A model generated the notes under the pieces. It saw only the letters and a program-made list of their open reading frames with translations. It ran no database searches and was not told where the DNA came from. Below are positions 50,101-63,305 of a stretch of 64,000 nt of DNA, piece by piece. The position numbers and the translations under genes are program-made. The stretch spans positions 248,001 to 312,000 of the forward strand of contig JAQGDQ010000073.1 in the NCBI GenBank assembly GCA_030141605.1. The letters are read 5' to 3'. The stretch is from Tubiluchus corallicola. Taxonomy: Eukaryota; Priapulida; Priapulimorpha; Priapulimorphida; Tubiluchidae. Within the stretch, counting starts at the first letter, position 1. The number at the start of each line of letters is the position of its first letter.

Positions 50101-52813
50101 ACACCACATAAACTGCATGAAAATTAAAGTAAGTTAAGCATAAAGTAGCAATGGAAAGTCTTTGCCTGATGCTCTTGTTTTTATTCTAAGTTTTGAAGCC
50201 TGCGAGGAGATTTTCAGACATTCAATACCAATTAATGTTATAGCACTATATTCTAAATACAATGTTGCTCTGATTTTGCTTGAAACTGGCAAAGTTACTA
50301 TCCAAAGATGCAAGTTAATTGATATTAATTGTTAATAAGATGTTAATTAATACCCACTGATGCAAATTCCATAAAATCATTTTTCATAAAATCTAGTTTT
50401 TTAAATACACGATATAAAAAAGATTAATAAAATTAAATTTCTAAATATGATGTAAAATTAGCTGTAGAGTGTATTGTCATTTGCAATTTGAATTTTATAT
50501 ATTTTTTAATTTCTTCTGTGTAGAGCTACCCCTTATTTTGTCGGGATTTATTCTCGTTGTTTGTTTAACTAGAGCAGCCGATCTTTTTGCATAGCTGTCT
50601 GAAGTAACTCAGTCATAAAAAACCCAAAAAACGTTGAAAGCATTAATTGCCTTTTCCATCAAATTTGACATTGTGTGACACTTTTTATTTGCATCGTCAT
50701 TAAAAATGTATATGTATGTATATTATATAGCTCCCATGAGCAAATTAAAAATGTTATTAAATAAAGATATATTTTAAATAAATACCATGACGGTCAATTT
50801 TCAATCTTCAAACATTACTTCTGCTATATAACAGGAACAATGTTAACTCCAAATGCTCATTATATGCTTAATATGCCTTGTGAGCTTACCAAACAATGTC
50901 ATTATAACGTTAAACTCGATCATTTATCATAAAAGAACAAATGTGCCGAATGACTGTGGTTATAAGTGTGCATGTAAAAACATCTTGCCTACAGCACACA
51001 TTTACAATTCCCATTCATGCAGATGGCATTCATGATTCTGATAGCACTGGGTGTCATTTGCCGCAATATCTCAGAACTAGCCAGTGTTTACTATTTTGGC
51101 TGCTTGGGTGAAAGTCTTGCAGTTCCAAATCCTTATTGTTTGAGAATGGAAGGAATATGTGTAGGAGAGTACGTCAATGTAAGGTAAACTAGAAATCTCA
51201 TTCTTAAAAATGCTGAACTAACTTGCAGGTCTTTCCACCTGTGTTTTAGAAGGACATCAACAGTGTCACTTGAAGTTAATCATTACCAATGCTGATTTTA
51301 CTACTAAACAAAACAGTAAATCAAGAGAGCTTAGTTAAAGTTAGCTGACTTAGTTAAAAAGGGTAACTCTTTAATATAGAAGCAATTCCATTACTGAGAG
51401 GTAGTAAACACCCAGTAGGAAAACGTTTTTCAAAGCATTCACTTACACTGTATGTAAGTTAAAATTATATCTGTTAGAAAAAAGTTGTGAAAGTTTAGCA
51501 TAGAATTATGATTTTAACAAAAATGATTCTGTCCTCCAAAGTAATTCAAATTATTTCGTTTAACCTAAAAAAGGAAAAAGGTTTATTCCTGCCAAATGTT
51601 TTATTAGCCTTATTTGCAAAAGCAATCTTTTATTGTTAAAGGCACTTAAAGCACATTTTTATTTTCTTTTAACAACAATATTTATTCGAAATAATCAGTC
51701 CTGTAAGTGTTTGTTAATTTTCATATTGAATGAACAAAGTTCACAATTAGTTGTTTGTACAATAATTAATAATACACTTGATAGTAAAATTGTAACTTAT
51801 TAAAATGTCGGTTTGTGGATCGTTTCTCAAAAAACAGCAACAGAACTTTTTTGCTGCTCAGGGTTTTCAAGTCCAAAATTTATCAAAAGTACAATCAGTT
51901 TAATTGATTGTGTGAGCAGTTTAATATAGGAAATGCTAAATAGGAACATGGTAATTATGGCAGCCACTGGGTAAGCAGAAAGTCTCTGGATCAACTCCAG
52001 TCTATCTAACTTTTTACCTTTTCTGTTTTTAAGTTTAACTTCAATTTTCAAATGTTGGGAGCTTTGCTAATTTATTGCTAACAATAATCTTGATATTAAG
52101 ATCATAAATAACTAACCAATTACCCACTTGAATCTTAAATTAGACTCAAAATTCACAAATCAAAATTTATCTAACTAATTAGTAAGAATGATTTCAGTAT
52201 GAATGACTTAAGCTTGGAAATGCTGAACCGGTTGGTCACTTATGACTAACCCAACTTTGGACTGTCATGATTGCTTGCAAGAAATGTTAGTCGACTGGCT
52301 AGTCCTAGCGGTTATGGTCCTAGTCTTACCTTGCAAATGAGATTCGTGGAAGGTGTTTAGTTTAAATACAGGTTAGCTGTTTTCCAACTTTTCAATTTTG
52401 GCTTTAAACTTTGGTCAGAAGTGAGTTTATAACGTCAGTTGTGGATCACGTCATAAAAATTACTTGATCTTGCGAAATTACTCTGGCTTAAGGTCGTTGA
52501 TTACTTTTTTAATTTTTTTTCACTTGATTACTAGTATTTACTACATCCTTGTTGGTACTCAGTAACGTGGCACTATATTTACCTTGCTTTTTTCATGCAC
52601 ACATACACAAGCTTGGAATTTTTTGTTGAAGTCGTCAACATGCATGTGTAGTTTGTGCAGAGAAAGAGAGCGCACACGTTGCCAACTGGTCACATTGATC
52701 ATGTGCATCTGGAACTGATACTTAAACAGAGTTGGTGCAATAAAGTTAAAATGAAATTAAAGTTACATTATTCCGGTGTGTTTTACATTAGCGAATATCT
52801 GGCAGCATTAAGT
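47186..52813. other. region between divergent G3BP and SLC35F6 coding starts
   Basis: No coding exon is supported except the LINE fragment at 48184-48330. A slightly GC-richer patch near 49130-49330 with a minus-strand GTAAGC donor could be the non-coding first exon of G3BP. The rest is AT-rich and featureless. Confidence 0.35.
48184..48330 (-). mobile_element. 3' fragment of the 22-kb LINE family
   Basis: On the minus strand it begins TGTCTTACCTCATGAGCTCA, the same 20 bases found at about 22469-22488, and later has TTAAAATCAGTT and GTTTATTTCCCACT as at 22600-22628. It is a short 3' fragment of the same retrotransposon family. Confidence 0.6.
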
Positions 52814-55800
52814 ATGGCGCTCTGTCGAAAGGAATTTTGGTTAACTTTAGGGCAATTAACTTGCGGAAGTTTAAAATTGCTGACTAAAAAAGGCCAAAAT
52901 GATTGCAGGTGAATGTACTCATGTATATTAGTATTTTATTTAGTAATTTGTTAGGGGGGCACCACTGAGAAGTTAGGTTTATGCATAAATCTGTTACGTT
53001 AGACTTATTATGTTAGAGCCAGGATCGGTTTGACATTGACAGTGAGAACAGCAAAAAGAAATTTTGAACGGAATATCTGCTACGAATCGAAAAGTAACCG
53101 CAAAGCTTTCTGGGCCTACATAAGCGCCCATATGATCAAAAAGGAGGGAGTGCGACCACTAAATGGAGCAGATAATAATACGGAACAAGAAAGGGCTAAT
53201 GAATTACAGATTTTTTTCTTCTGTTTTTACACATGAAGACGTAACTAACATTACTCAATTGCCACCAATTACGGAACGTATGCTTGATGTGCTTTAATTG
53301 GAATTACGTACTAAAATCAAATGCATGAATTTAAACACTGCAGAGGGACCAGATGGCATACATGCTAGTGTTATAAAGAAGAACAAACACTGTCTAATTT
53401 ATCTTATGCTAGTATATATATATTATAAATCTAAGTTTGGCAGTGGGTATTTTACCAGCAAGCTGGAACTGTGCATATGTGTCTTCTATTTTTAAAAAAA
53501 GGGGATCGGCAACTTGCAAAAAATTATATACCTGTAAGCCTGACTTCGGTTGTCTGCAAACTGTTGGAAGGAATATTAAGGGACAAGATTTGCGACTATC
53601 TTACAAAATACAACAATAAGCGGCATGGATTCTGGTCAGGAAGATCATGCATAACCAATATTTTGCAATCACTAAAAGAATGGGTAGGTATACTTGAATT
53701 ACCATGGCGAAGTCGATGTAATTTACTACGATTTGCGTAAAGCATTTAATACAGTTCCCCTTTTAAGACTACTTAGTAAGCTAGAGGCATATGGCATTGA
53801 AGGACAATGGATTTATTAACATGGATTGGAGCTTTTCACTGTGTGAGGAAACAATGTGTTATAGTAAATGGTCAAAAATCAGACTGGGCGGATGTCATCA
53901 ATGATAAACCTCAGGGCAGTGTTTTAGGACCTGTGCTATTCACGATGTACATTAAAGGTTTTCCTGATATCTTTACCTGTGGTAATAGGTAACCTCAACT
54001 TAACCTCTATCCTTCGACGATAACGGTAACGGTAATAAAATCGCACAATTATATGAATAAAAAAATTTCTTGTAAATGATTATGTTTCGAAAACACACTA
54101 GTTTTGATCTTCAGGTTATCATAACATAATAATCTAAGAATTCCAAAATTCAAATTCAAATTAAATCTCAACATTTGGTAATGTGGAAAACCTTTTTAGA
54201 CAAGAGTTAATAATTAGATGCATGCATGTGGTCATTATTTAGACTTGATTAATTCTTAATTATTCAGTTATTGTCAAAGAAACTTAACAAATAAAGGCTT
54301 TTGCAGAACGATTGAAATGTTCTGGATTAATATTATAATTTCATCTCTACACCACACTCAATATTAGAATTACCTGCAGCATACATTTAAGTGTGTAAAC
54401 TGCAAATGAAACAAGTAAGGGCATATTTAAACTTTTGTATTTCTAGGATTAAGACCGTATTGTCCATGCAATTAATTTTTGTATGAAACTGTCTCGCAGT
54501 TGCTTTTCTAAGCTACTGTTTCGATTCGTTAGTCAACTGATAACTGAGTGTGTTTGTATGGTTGTTATTTATTATCATTTAGATGCCTGTTGAAGACCTT
54601 TAAGGTTGTCACCTTTTTCAGAAACAAAAATCAAGAAATTTAAACCACAAAGTAGTACAAATTTCTTGATTTTAGATTCTAAAAAAGGCCTAAAACCCTA
54701 AAATTTACAAAAGTGCAAACCGTGTACATCAATTTTTTGGAATTTCTTCCCAGTCCCACTACATTTCTTACGTTTTTGAGATTTCTGGAGATAGATGGTT
54801 AATGTTAAAAGAATTAAAATTAAACCGGAAGAATAGCTGCATTGCAGTACTTGCCGCTGCAGCAAAAGTTTGGCGAAAAATGTAGACAGCATTAAATGAT
54901 GAAGCCACATAAGTTTACTATTTTACCTTTCTGCTGTTTTAGCTTGGCTGTAATGGTTTAATAACATGCAAAATGTATTTCCATGTTTTCCACTTGAATT
55001 TTAAAGTGATGGTCAAAATCAGGCAAAATTTCCGAATTTTACAAAAATCCGCCTGAACTACGCATGTATGGCTATATTTTAGGAGACTCCACATCAAATC
55101 AGGAGCGGTGGCAACCATAAAGACCCTGTGTGGGTAGAAAACTAGGCTGTTTTTTATTTCGTACTGTGCTGGTAGACTTTACTGTGCTGTAAAGTTTACT
55201 ATAATAGTAGTATACTTAGCTGCAAGCGGGTTTGGAAATTATAACACGAGTCTTCTATGAATGTACCACAGAATAGTTTTTATGAAGAAGAGATATGGTA
55301 GAAATTATTCCTTTCCGTCTGAATGTATGGGTGGCTGAATAATGTCACAATTATCTGTTATCCTTAGCGCTTCATTTACTGTGTGAAATTGCAAAACTTT
55401 TATGGCTTGCTTACTTTTATTTCAGTTGATTTGTTAAAATACTTATTGATTGTAAAATGATCAAAATTTTGCATAGTAGTGGATTTCTGTTATAAAATTT
55501 TTCAAGTCAAATTACTTCAGTACTAAGCATATATAGTGTTGCATGTGTTGCACAATATTAAAATGATTATACACTATGCAGTTTTTACAGTTAACTTTTT
55601 TTGGGTGGTAATTTCCACTATAATTGTCATTTTGGTGCCAAAAGAAAAGTCAAAGCAAAAATTCATTCAACTAAAGGGAGTTTTCAATTGTTTCTTTTTC
55701 ACTGAGCTGCACTATCCTTGGAAACTTTGTTCTTAAAAACATGCAGCAGAATAAAAGCAATCAATGATTTATGGTTACTTATAGAGCGCCTGGTGTTGGA

Positions 55801-58800
55801 AATGACACAGCTTATGGAATAGCTACTGTACATGATTTTAATCATCCCTGGTTTCAAACGCTTCTTATGTTCACAGGTAAATTGTTCCTTTTACATTTGT
55901 TTCTTTAAGTAAACAGTGACATTGCTTTTAAAATATGATGGAACAGGATTAGCATTACTTCACAATTTAAGTGGGATTACTAGTACAAGATTTTGCATCA
56001 CTTGAAGGGTGAAATTGCTTTACTATTTGTTTAACATGTATTATCTGTTAGTTAATCATCAATTATCTGCAGCTTGCTAAACCATCTATCAGATTCGTTA
56101 GAAATAAACTGTTATACAAGCAATAATTTATGTAGTTTGTGCTACTTTAAAAGTCTGCACAATTTGCTTGGGTCACCTTGTGGCCTGTCAATTTTTTTAA
56201 GGACTTAAAGGGAGACATGAACATTTTTCATGTACTACCCCATTTTCAAGTATGATCAAAAGTATACTATAACACCAATTTAACTTTAAAAGTGTTTTCT
56301 AATAGTTAGCATTTTTCATGTACTACCTGATTTTCAAGTATGATCAAAAGTATACTATAACACCACTTTAACTTTAAAAGTGTTTCTAATAGTTAACATT
56401 TTTCATGTACTACCCCATTTTCAAGTATGATCAAAAGTATACTATAACACAAATTTAACTTTAAAAGCATTTCTAATAGTTAACTAATAGATTAAAGCAG
56501 TGGTTTTTCAACCTTTCTCTGATGGGGACCCAATTGCCTCAACTGCCCATGCTGCACGACCTCAACTATTATTCGCTCAGGGTAATCGCCCAAGCACAGC
56601 AGAATAATTCAACCATTCAAAACTAACTTTGATACTAATTAAGGAGACCACTGACAAATATTTACTTTAAAATGTCTTACAAAAGTTGTTTAAATAATAA
56701 CAGTTGGTTAAAAGCAAGATTCTGTGCAGTTTTATGCAGTAGAGAAGGTTGAGTTTGCTTTTCAGAGACCAACTTCCTAATTCGAGGTGAGGTAGCTACC
56801 AGTGCCAGAATCATATCGTGTTCCAATTGTAATTGATTTCTGTATTTGTTTTTGACAACTACCATAGTAGGTAATGACTGTTCGCATAAGTAAGATGAAG
56901 GATGAATCATCAAAACTTTGATGAAATGTCTTGCCAAGGTTGGGTATGAAGGGAACATTTTAAGCCAGAATCATGGCAGTGAAAGGGACTGTGCAAGAAC
57001 CTTCGCTCCTTTATCTTGCTGCAGCTGGACAAGCTCTTCCGAGCGATATCCTTCTCAGCAGAAAGTGGGTTATGTGGAGCTTTGAAAGGGTCATGTTACA
57101 CTACAAAAAACTGCACATCCAGCTCAGGAAAGTACAGTATTCAAACTTGTTATTTTGCAAGAAAATTGGCAACTTCACTATGTTTGCATTGCGAGATTTC
57201 TGAATGCTCTTTTGGACAAGCAACAGGGTGAAACGTTTAGCAGCCACTTTTTCTTTTAGTAATTTTAAGGTTGCCAGACATTCACTCACTTTATCTTTTG
57301 AGTGTAGGGAAGTTACTGAAATAGTACAATTTTTTTTTACATAACAAACAAATGCCCCACAAAATTCCCTTTCGGGGTTCGTGACCCTAAGGTTGAAAAA
57401 CCACTAATTAAAATCTTAATTAACGTTGAGCCCAACTGCTGATGATAAACATAATTTTCAACAGCAAAAGTATTCCATGAGTGTGTTTCACATGTTTGTG
57501 GCAGCGAAGATTGAAGTACGGTGGTACTGTAAGAGATTCAGTGTGTTCTACTAAAACTTGGCAAGTTTTAAGATAAATTTTAAATTTACTGCCGTGCTCA
57601 CGCATGAACTTTCAAACGTGTGTACCACAAACAAACACCTAAATTGAGAGGTGCAGCACCTGTTTTTTGTGTTCCTAAATACAGGGGCTAGTGCCCATCT
57701 AACTAACAAATGGCAAAATACACGTAACAGCAAAAAACTAGTGGTGTGAACTCGAAATTGCATTTGCGTTGTACTAATTCGTTCACATAAATCATTTTTG
57801 GAAAAAATGCTGTTTTCCCTTTCAATATTTTAAAGAGTAGATTATTTTGACCTACAGTTTAATATTGTTTAAATTATTTTATAGGAGAGATGCTGTGTCT
57901 GTTCGGTTTATTCTTTGTTAAGCCTTACCGTCAACGAGTGCCCACCAAACAGATAAATGTAAGTTCTTTGCTTTCTCCTGTTATTTGTAATATAGTTAAA
58001 GCTGATGTCATATTTGTTTTACACTAGAAACAGCTGCATCACTCAATGCCTTTATGGTATAAAGATTGTCCGTAAGACCCAAACTGCCCTTTGTTCGCTT
58101 TCTTGTTGATATCAAACTGTTAGTTTGGCATATTAAATTTGGCGTATTTATACTACTGAATTTTATGTAGCAGAACTGTTATTTACTATAGGACGGATAT
58201 TATAGTTACTATATTAACTTTGTGTGGCTAATATTGTTAATAATAGAATTAGCTGTTTCTGAGAAATACGAATAGCTAATGAGCAACTAATAGTGTTTAG
58301 TTAGCCCAAATATTTTGCTTTTTAGAAATATGGAGCAACGTCAAATTCATCAGTTGATAAACCACTACCTGTACAGCATAATACCAGGTAAAAACAATAA
58401 TTAACTATACAGTCTTTGATAGGGCTTGTGCAATGACACTAACATATGTGCACATAGAACAATGAGAATGAACTTTTCACAAGATCACATTCTTAAGGTA
58501 GGATTCCATGAGCAGGCTATGCGTATGTGATCCGTTGCGCATGACACATATTGACGGTGAATATTGTGAATTTCCACTTCTGTGTACTAACAAAGCTCAT
58601 GCCAATCTTTCTGCCATTTTTGATTGCTGTTCGTAAAAAATGGAAATAATTATTTTGGAAGCCATGTCTTTATCAACATTTTAATGCAACTGTGATCAAG
58701 AAATAATAAACTGTGATCAAGAAATAATCACTTTAGTGGCATTAGCTATCATTGTACTTCCAAATGGAAAAATTTGAAAGAAAGCACGGATTTTTGGGTG

Positions 58801-61800
58801 CATAACGTTTTGCAGCAGGGAGAACAATACAGCATGCATCACTACTTAGTGAAGGAATTACACAGGGTATAGGTTAGGAAGTTACCAAAACTCACATGAC
58901 CAGGAAGCCAGTCGTCATCAAAATTGGTAACCAGAAACTAGAAAACTCGCTAAATCACGTAGGCAATGACAGTTTCCCATCTGCGTAGCTGCGTGATGGG
59001 TACTTCGGTTTATAGCAATCACACATCCATCAGTACTTTGTGCAGTACATGGAAACACTTCCACATATTTAAATACAAACTGTTTTATATGTACAGTACA
59101 TCGTGGATCACGCATTATACATTATGCATACATGGAGTTCTACCTTTAAACTAGCATTTTTATTTTGCGTTCACTGACTTGGCACCCTTGTCAAGACATG
59201 TGCAGTGACAGCATGCATTTAGCTGCTGAATTAATCACTTTCATACTAAGAAAGATTTTCATAAAAGCATGTGAATAATGCCTGTGTTTGTTTTTAACGA
59301 ATCAATGGGCATGGCTGAATGAATGGCTTTTTGATGAATGAAGCCTTAATTGGATAAAACTGTTCTTGAGTCTCTCCATTCTGCATTTCGGTAAGGGGTA
59401 TTTGAGCACTTAGCATGTGAAATACCCTTTACCTAAATGCAGAACAGAGAGGTTCAAGACAGTTTTATCGCATACTGCTTATTAAATTTTCAGTCATTGA
59501 TTCAAACTCATAACATATATGAATACAATGTGACTGGAAATAACCCCAAATTCTGTTCCCAAACCTTAAATAAGCAAAAAATCAAACATCATAACGTGAT
59601 CTAGTATTCTCAATTTGTTTTTTAAATGGTTTCCAAAATCATAGATTAAAGATAAAACATCTTTACATAGACCATGTTGCTGTTTTATGGCTGTCTATTA
59701 CTCCAGGCCCTTTTCCTTGCCTCGTTTATTTTGCCACTGTGCCTGAGCTCATGGTACCAATTCAAACACAATAGCCCTGTGCTGAAAAATTAACTTTAGT
59801 AAGCTAAATTTTGAATGCTAAATATTAAGTTCTGATTGTTAGATGTGTCCCATTTTACGAGGTCTTTCAATTTTATTTAAAACCAATTATTATTAGTTGT
59901 GTGGTAATGATTAATTAGCAATTGTTTATCAAGTGATCAATAAAAGTTCAGCATTGCTAGTACTGTCCTATGTCTTTCACATCATCTGTCGGGAAAATCT
60001 CCAAAGGTTTCCCACTCTATTAGCAAGTGATCCACTTTTTTGGTCCACTTACTAATTTTATCACGTAATTGTTGATTTGTGCAATTGATTGCACAATATC
60101 CATCAAGGTTTTTTCCGTTAAGACACATTTACTAATGGCTAGAAATATTTTTTTGTTCTGATACAAAGAAAGGATTATGGCACTTTCGTTAGCATAGACT
60201 TTGTTTCAGAATAATTCAACTTATTCTACTTTTACCCACCATTTGTGACTTAATTGCGACGTCGTTTAGTGGAATTGCGCTGGTTTATCTGAACTTGTCT
60301 GTGAAGCAGATATTGAGAGGCTCCAATATTATTTTCACGGGTATTTTATCTGTAAGTGTTTTGCCTATTGTTTAGAAATGGCTATTTCATTTATAGGTTT
60401 TTTCTTATTGTATTAAAGTGGTTAGATCTACCAACTGTTCATTTATTTAACTGAGTATTATTTCAGAATAATTCAGCTTGTTCTAGTTTTGCCCACCATG
60501 TGTGATTTAATTGCAACCTCTTTCTCCGGAATTGCATTGGTTTTTCTCAACGTGTCTGTGACTCAGATAATAAGGGGCTCCAATATTGTCTTCACGGGTA
60601 TTTTATCTGTAAGTTTTTGGTTTGTTTCTCGTTATTTGGGTAATTTTGTTTTCAGCAAATTTGTCAGTAATTGTTTAATTAACTGGTAACAGAACACTGT
60701 AAAATTTTGGTACAGAGCAGTAGTGCCCATGGTGGAGGGATATTCTAAAATTTACTGGGAAGATTTTGCAGAACTTTAATACAGGAACCTTTATTGTATG
60801 GCTACCTGGAGACATTTTTCTAATTATAATCTAAGAAAACTAAAAGTGGTTAGCAATGTTTCAATCAGGAAATTTCTTGGGTGCTCCTATGACAGCAGTG
60901 CGAGACTAATAAGAACCAACCTTAATCTAATATTTTTTGACATGATACACTGTAAACATGCGTGAAACTTGTTTGTTAGAATGGAACAAAGTGATAACTA
61001 TGTTTGTAAAGATATTGCTAAAAGTGATGCATGATTTACTTCAGAAATTAGATGCATGTGGCGCAAGACTCAGTTCAGTTATATATTTTTTAGGAATGTG
61101 CAGCTATAGCTTTTCTTATAGCATATAATCTCATTATGTTAGAGATTTATATTTTTTGCATGTGTGTGTTTATTTATTTATTTATTTATTATTGTCCTTA
61201 ATTTTTTGTATTCTTTGTGTGTTTGTATTTGTAATTTATGTTGTCTTTTTTGCCATGAACTTATGTTTGAAATAAAGTATTAAATCAAATCAAATGCAAG
61301 ACTACTAATAAGTTTTATAAAATGTTACTAAGGAATATAAATACAAATGTAACAAGACTAGTAAATGTGCCAACATAATTTACTTGCAAAGTGTTTACTT
61401 TGAAGTCCAGTATCTATGTTTCAAAGAATAAATAATCTGTGTTATTATTAAAATTTCTTGATATCTTGTGTATGTTTTTCTCTACATCATTAGAAACAAT
61501 AAGCACTAGTATTTGTGTTTTGATTTTTTTCATAGACTTTTTTGAACACGTACATGATGTTACTTTAATTTTGTTTCTTAGAGGATATTTCTCAAACGTC
61601 AACTGCATTGGTTCCATTGGCTTGGCATGTTACTGGCTGTACTCGGAATAGCTGTGGTTGGGTTATCTAGTATTTTTAATGTAACCAACATGCACAGGTC
61701 TTCTGAAACTGCCATAGGTATATAATTACGTGCAAGTTACAATTAATATCATATACAATAAAGTTTTGTTCTCACGTGTTAATTGTTAGACATGAGGCGT

Positions 61801-63305
61801 ACTTTGTGAAATTGTGAGACCAGGGTCTCTTCTACCATTAGGCAAACTAGACGGTTACTCGGAGTGCCAATATCTGGAAGTATTTCTTTAATTTATAATT
61901 TAGCCTAAGTAATAACATAGTGCACACTAATTATTTAAAGTAAACTAGTTACATTATTTTCCCATCAAAATTTATGATTCATGGATGCTAGGAGTGTCTT
62001 TCTGCAACAAAACACTTTCAACTTTTGCTTTGTCTGGTTTTCGAAGATTACATCATTTCATGCAAACATTAATTACTGAAGAGTTTCTCTGTTTTTGCCT
62101 ACAATTTCTATTGTATTCATATAGAGCAGCAAAGCTATGTAAGTGTTTATAGTAATGGGCCTTCCATTAATAAAAAAAATTCTTATGCTAGCATTTAATT
62201 AATTATGTTAGATAAGCCCATAAGAATCGAAGTCTTCGAGAGCGGAACACAGGAAAAAAAACGTAAAAAGGGTGTGGCAACAATGAACAGCAAAAAGATT
62301 TGCCAGTGGAGTATTTACAACTAGGACAAAGTTACGGATGAATCTAGTGAAATGGATGTTGTTAGGGTTTCAAAAATTTTGTGATGGAAAAGCTAAGGGA
62401 AAATCTAGATAAGAATAACTATGTTCTTGAAGACCCATGACATACAACCGTGGTCATAAATTCAATCAACACAATCTGTAGATAGGTAATTGACTACACT
62501 TAATTATTAGTGTATAATGCATGTACATGTATCATAAGCCTCACACACAGGTACTATTTATACTTTATTATGTGATTATTTATTATTTTTAATAATACTA
62601 TTAAATAATAATACTACTAAAGTATTATTAATAATACTTTATTATTACAATTGAATGTTATTGCCTGGTGCCTATTACACATTTCTGCCTATTGCGTAAA
62701 ATTACTTAGAGGCGGCCCTGTGTAAGATATCTTACTTAGAGGTGTGAAACTTAAACTGGCCTTGCTGTTTGTGTCAGCCTATTCAAAGTTAGTTGTGATT
62801 TTTGTGCTAAAATTCGAGCTGAAATATTAGTCAAAATGAGAAAAAATAATAATTATCCTCCTAAGCTACTTTAAATTTCATCTGTAATGTTGTTATGATG
62901 TTTTTTCATTTTATTCTGCAGATTAAATGCCACAGTTCTATGTACAAATTCTTTCATTATAGTTTCCGTTAGTTTTTTGTGGAAAATGTTTCCTTTAAAC
63001 AGATCATTTCCGTAAGTCAATTACTGACTGGTATTATAATTTTATACCTGCCTTTGGCAATTTTGATGATAAAAATAATAGTAATTTTTTGCCGAAGGTA
63101 ATTTACATTTTCACCTAAAAACCTCTTTCTATTTTTTTAAAGACAAGTTTTCTTCTTGTTTTCAGGTATTTTGTTTGCTCTCATGAGTAACGTTATAAGT
63201 GCTTCACAGCAGATAATAGAGGAGACTTTTTTGAAAAAGAGGTGCCTTCACCCTTTACATGTTGTGGGAATGGAAGGATTCTTCGGTGTTCTCTTGATGA
63301 GCCTG
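52814..63305 (+). CDS. SLC35F6: SLC35F6-like membrane transporter, 3'-partial, with an alternative exon pair
   Basis: Exons with agreeing phases: 52814-52908, 55785-55876, 57885-57958, 58326-58387, then either 60210-60351 or 60467-60608, then 61582-61717 and 63166-63305. This gives 247 residues; human SLC35F6 has 371, and the rest lies beyond the right edge. The start [20 protein letters not shown] aligns with the human first helix, but it is the least certain exon and is supported mainly by phase and pattern. Later parts are clear: [52 protein letters not shown], and [16 protein letters not shown], then [19 protein letters not shown]35F6 belongs to the drug/metabolite transporter superfamily; human SLC35F6 is reported in lysosomes and mitochondria. 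The substrate is unknown. The donor after 63305 (GTGTGT) is weak. Introns hold a LINE relic, a hAT relic and a minisatellite. Confidence 0.88.
53025..53996 (+). mobile_element. LINE reverse-transcriptase relic (CR1/jockey-like)
   Basis: Across several frames it reads [52 protein letters not shown], then [21 protein letters not shown] (motif A) and [12 protein letters not shown] (motif B). These are standard blocks, in order, of a LINE reverse transcriptase. Many frameshifts and in-frame stops make it a pseudogene. The catalytic YADD block is not seen, so it is 3'-truncated or decayed. It lies in SLC35F6 intron 1, sense to the gene. Confidence 0.88.
56223..56485. repeat. 88-bp minisatellite, three copies
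   Basis: Three direct copies begin at 56223, 56311 and 56398, each starting ATTTTTCATGTACTACC and containing AAGTATGATCAAAAGTATAC. The copies differ at few bases and by one-base length changes. It is in SLC35F6 intron 2, immediately before the hAT relic. Confidence 0.9.
56498..57406 (-). mobile_element. decayed hAT element with transposase dimerisation domain
   Basis: The ends are inverted repeats: CAGTGGTTTTTCAACCTT at 56498 and AAGGTTGAAAAACCACT ending at 57405. Eight flanking bases agree at six of eight (GATTAAAG left, AATTAAAA right), a decayed 8-bp duplication. On the minus strand, 56958-56677 reads [20 protein letters not shown], then [10 protein letters not shown], then NKYRNQL and [12 protein letters not shown]. 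This is the C-terminal dimerisation region of Charlie/ZBED5-type hAT transposases (CE-F/L-M, K-R--L). Upstream parts to about 57289 are broken by stops. About 900 bp remain, so most of the transposase is deleted. Confidence 0.85.
60210..60351 (+). other. SLC35F6: SLC35F6 alternative exon 5a
   Basis: 142 bp: one base completing a codon, then 47 codons ending FTGILS. It is bounded by TTTCAG and GTAAGT. It encodes the helix pair that corresponds to human LPPALCDMTGTSLMYVALNM and following residues. This version carries Tyr and Lys ([13 protein letters not shown]). Confidence 0.9.
60467..60608 (+). other. SLC35F6: SLC35F6 alternative exon 5b
   Basis: Same length, phase, TTTCAG acceptor and GTAAGT donor as 5a, from which it is separated by 115 bp. 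39 of 47 residues are identical. This version carries Phe and Thr where 5a has Tyr and Lys ([13 protein letters not shown]). Confidence 0.9.
60830..61305 (+). mobile_element. LINE C-terminal and 3'-tail relic
   Basis: In one interrupted frame it reads [20 protein letters not shown], then [20 protein letters not shown] and SEIRCMWRK, the pattern of the C-terminal end of a LINE protein (RKLLG---SA, R---SDN-I---I-SD, W). It ends with AT-rich 3' sequence and the tail AATAAAGTATTAAATCAAATC. It is sense to SLC35F6, in the intron after the alternative exons. Confidence 0.65.
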
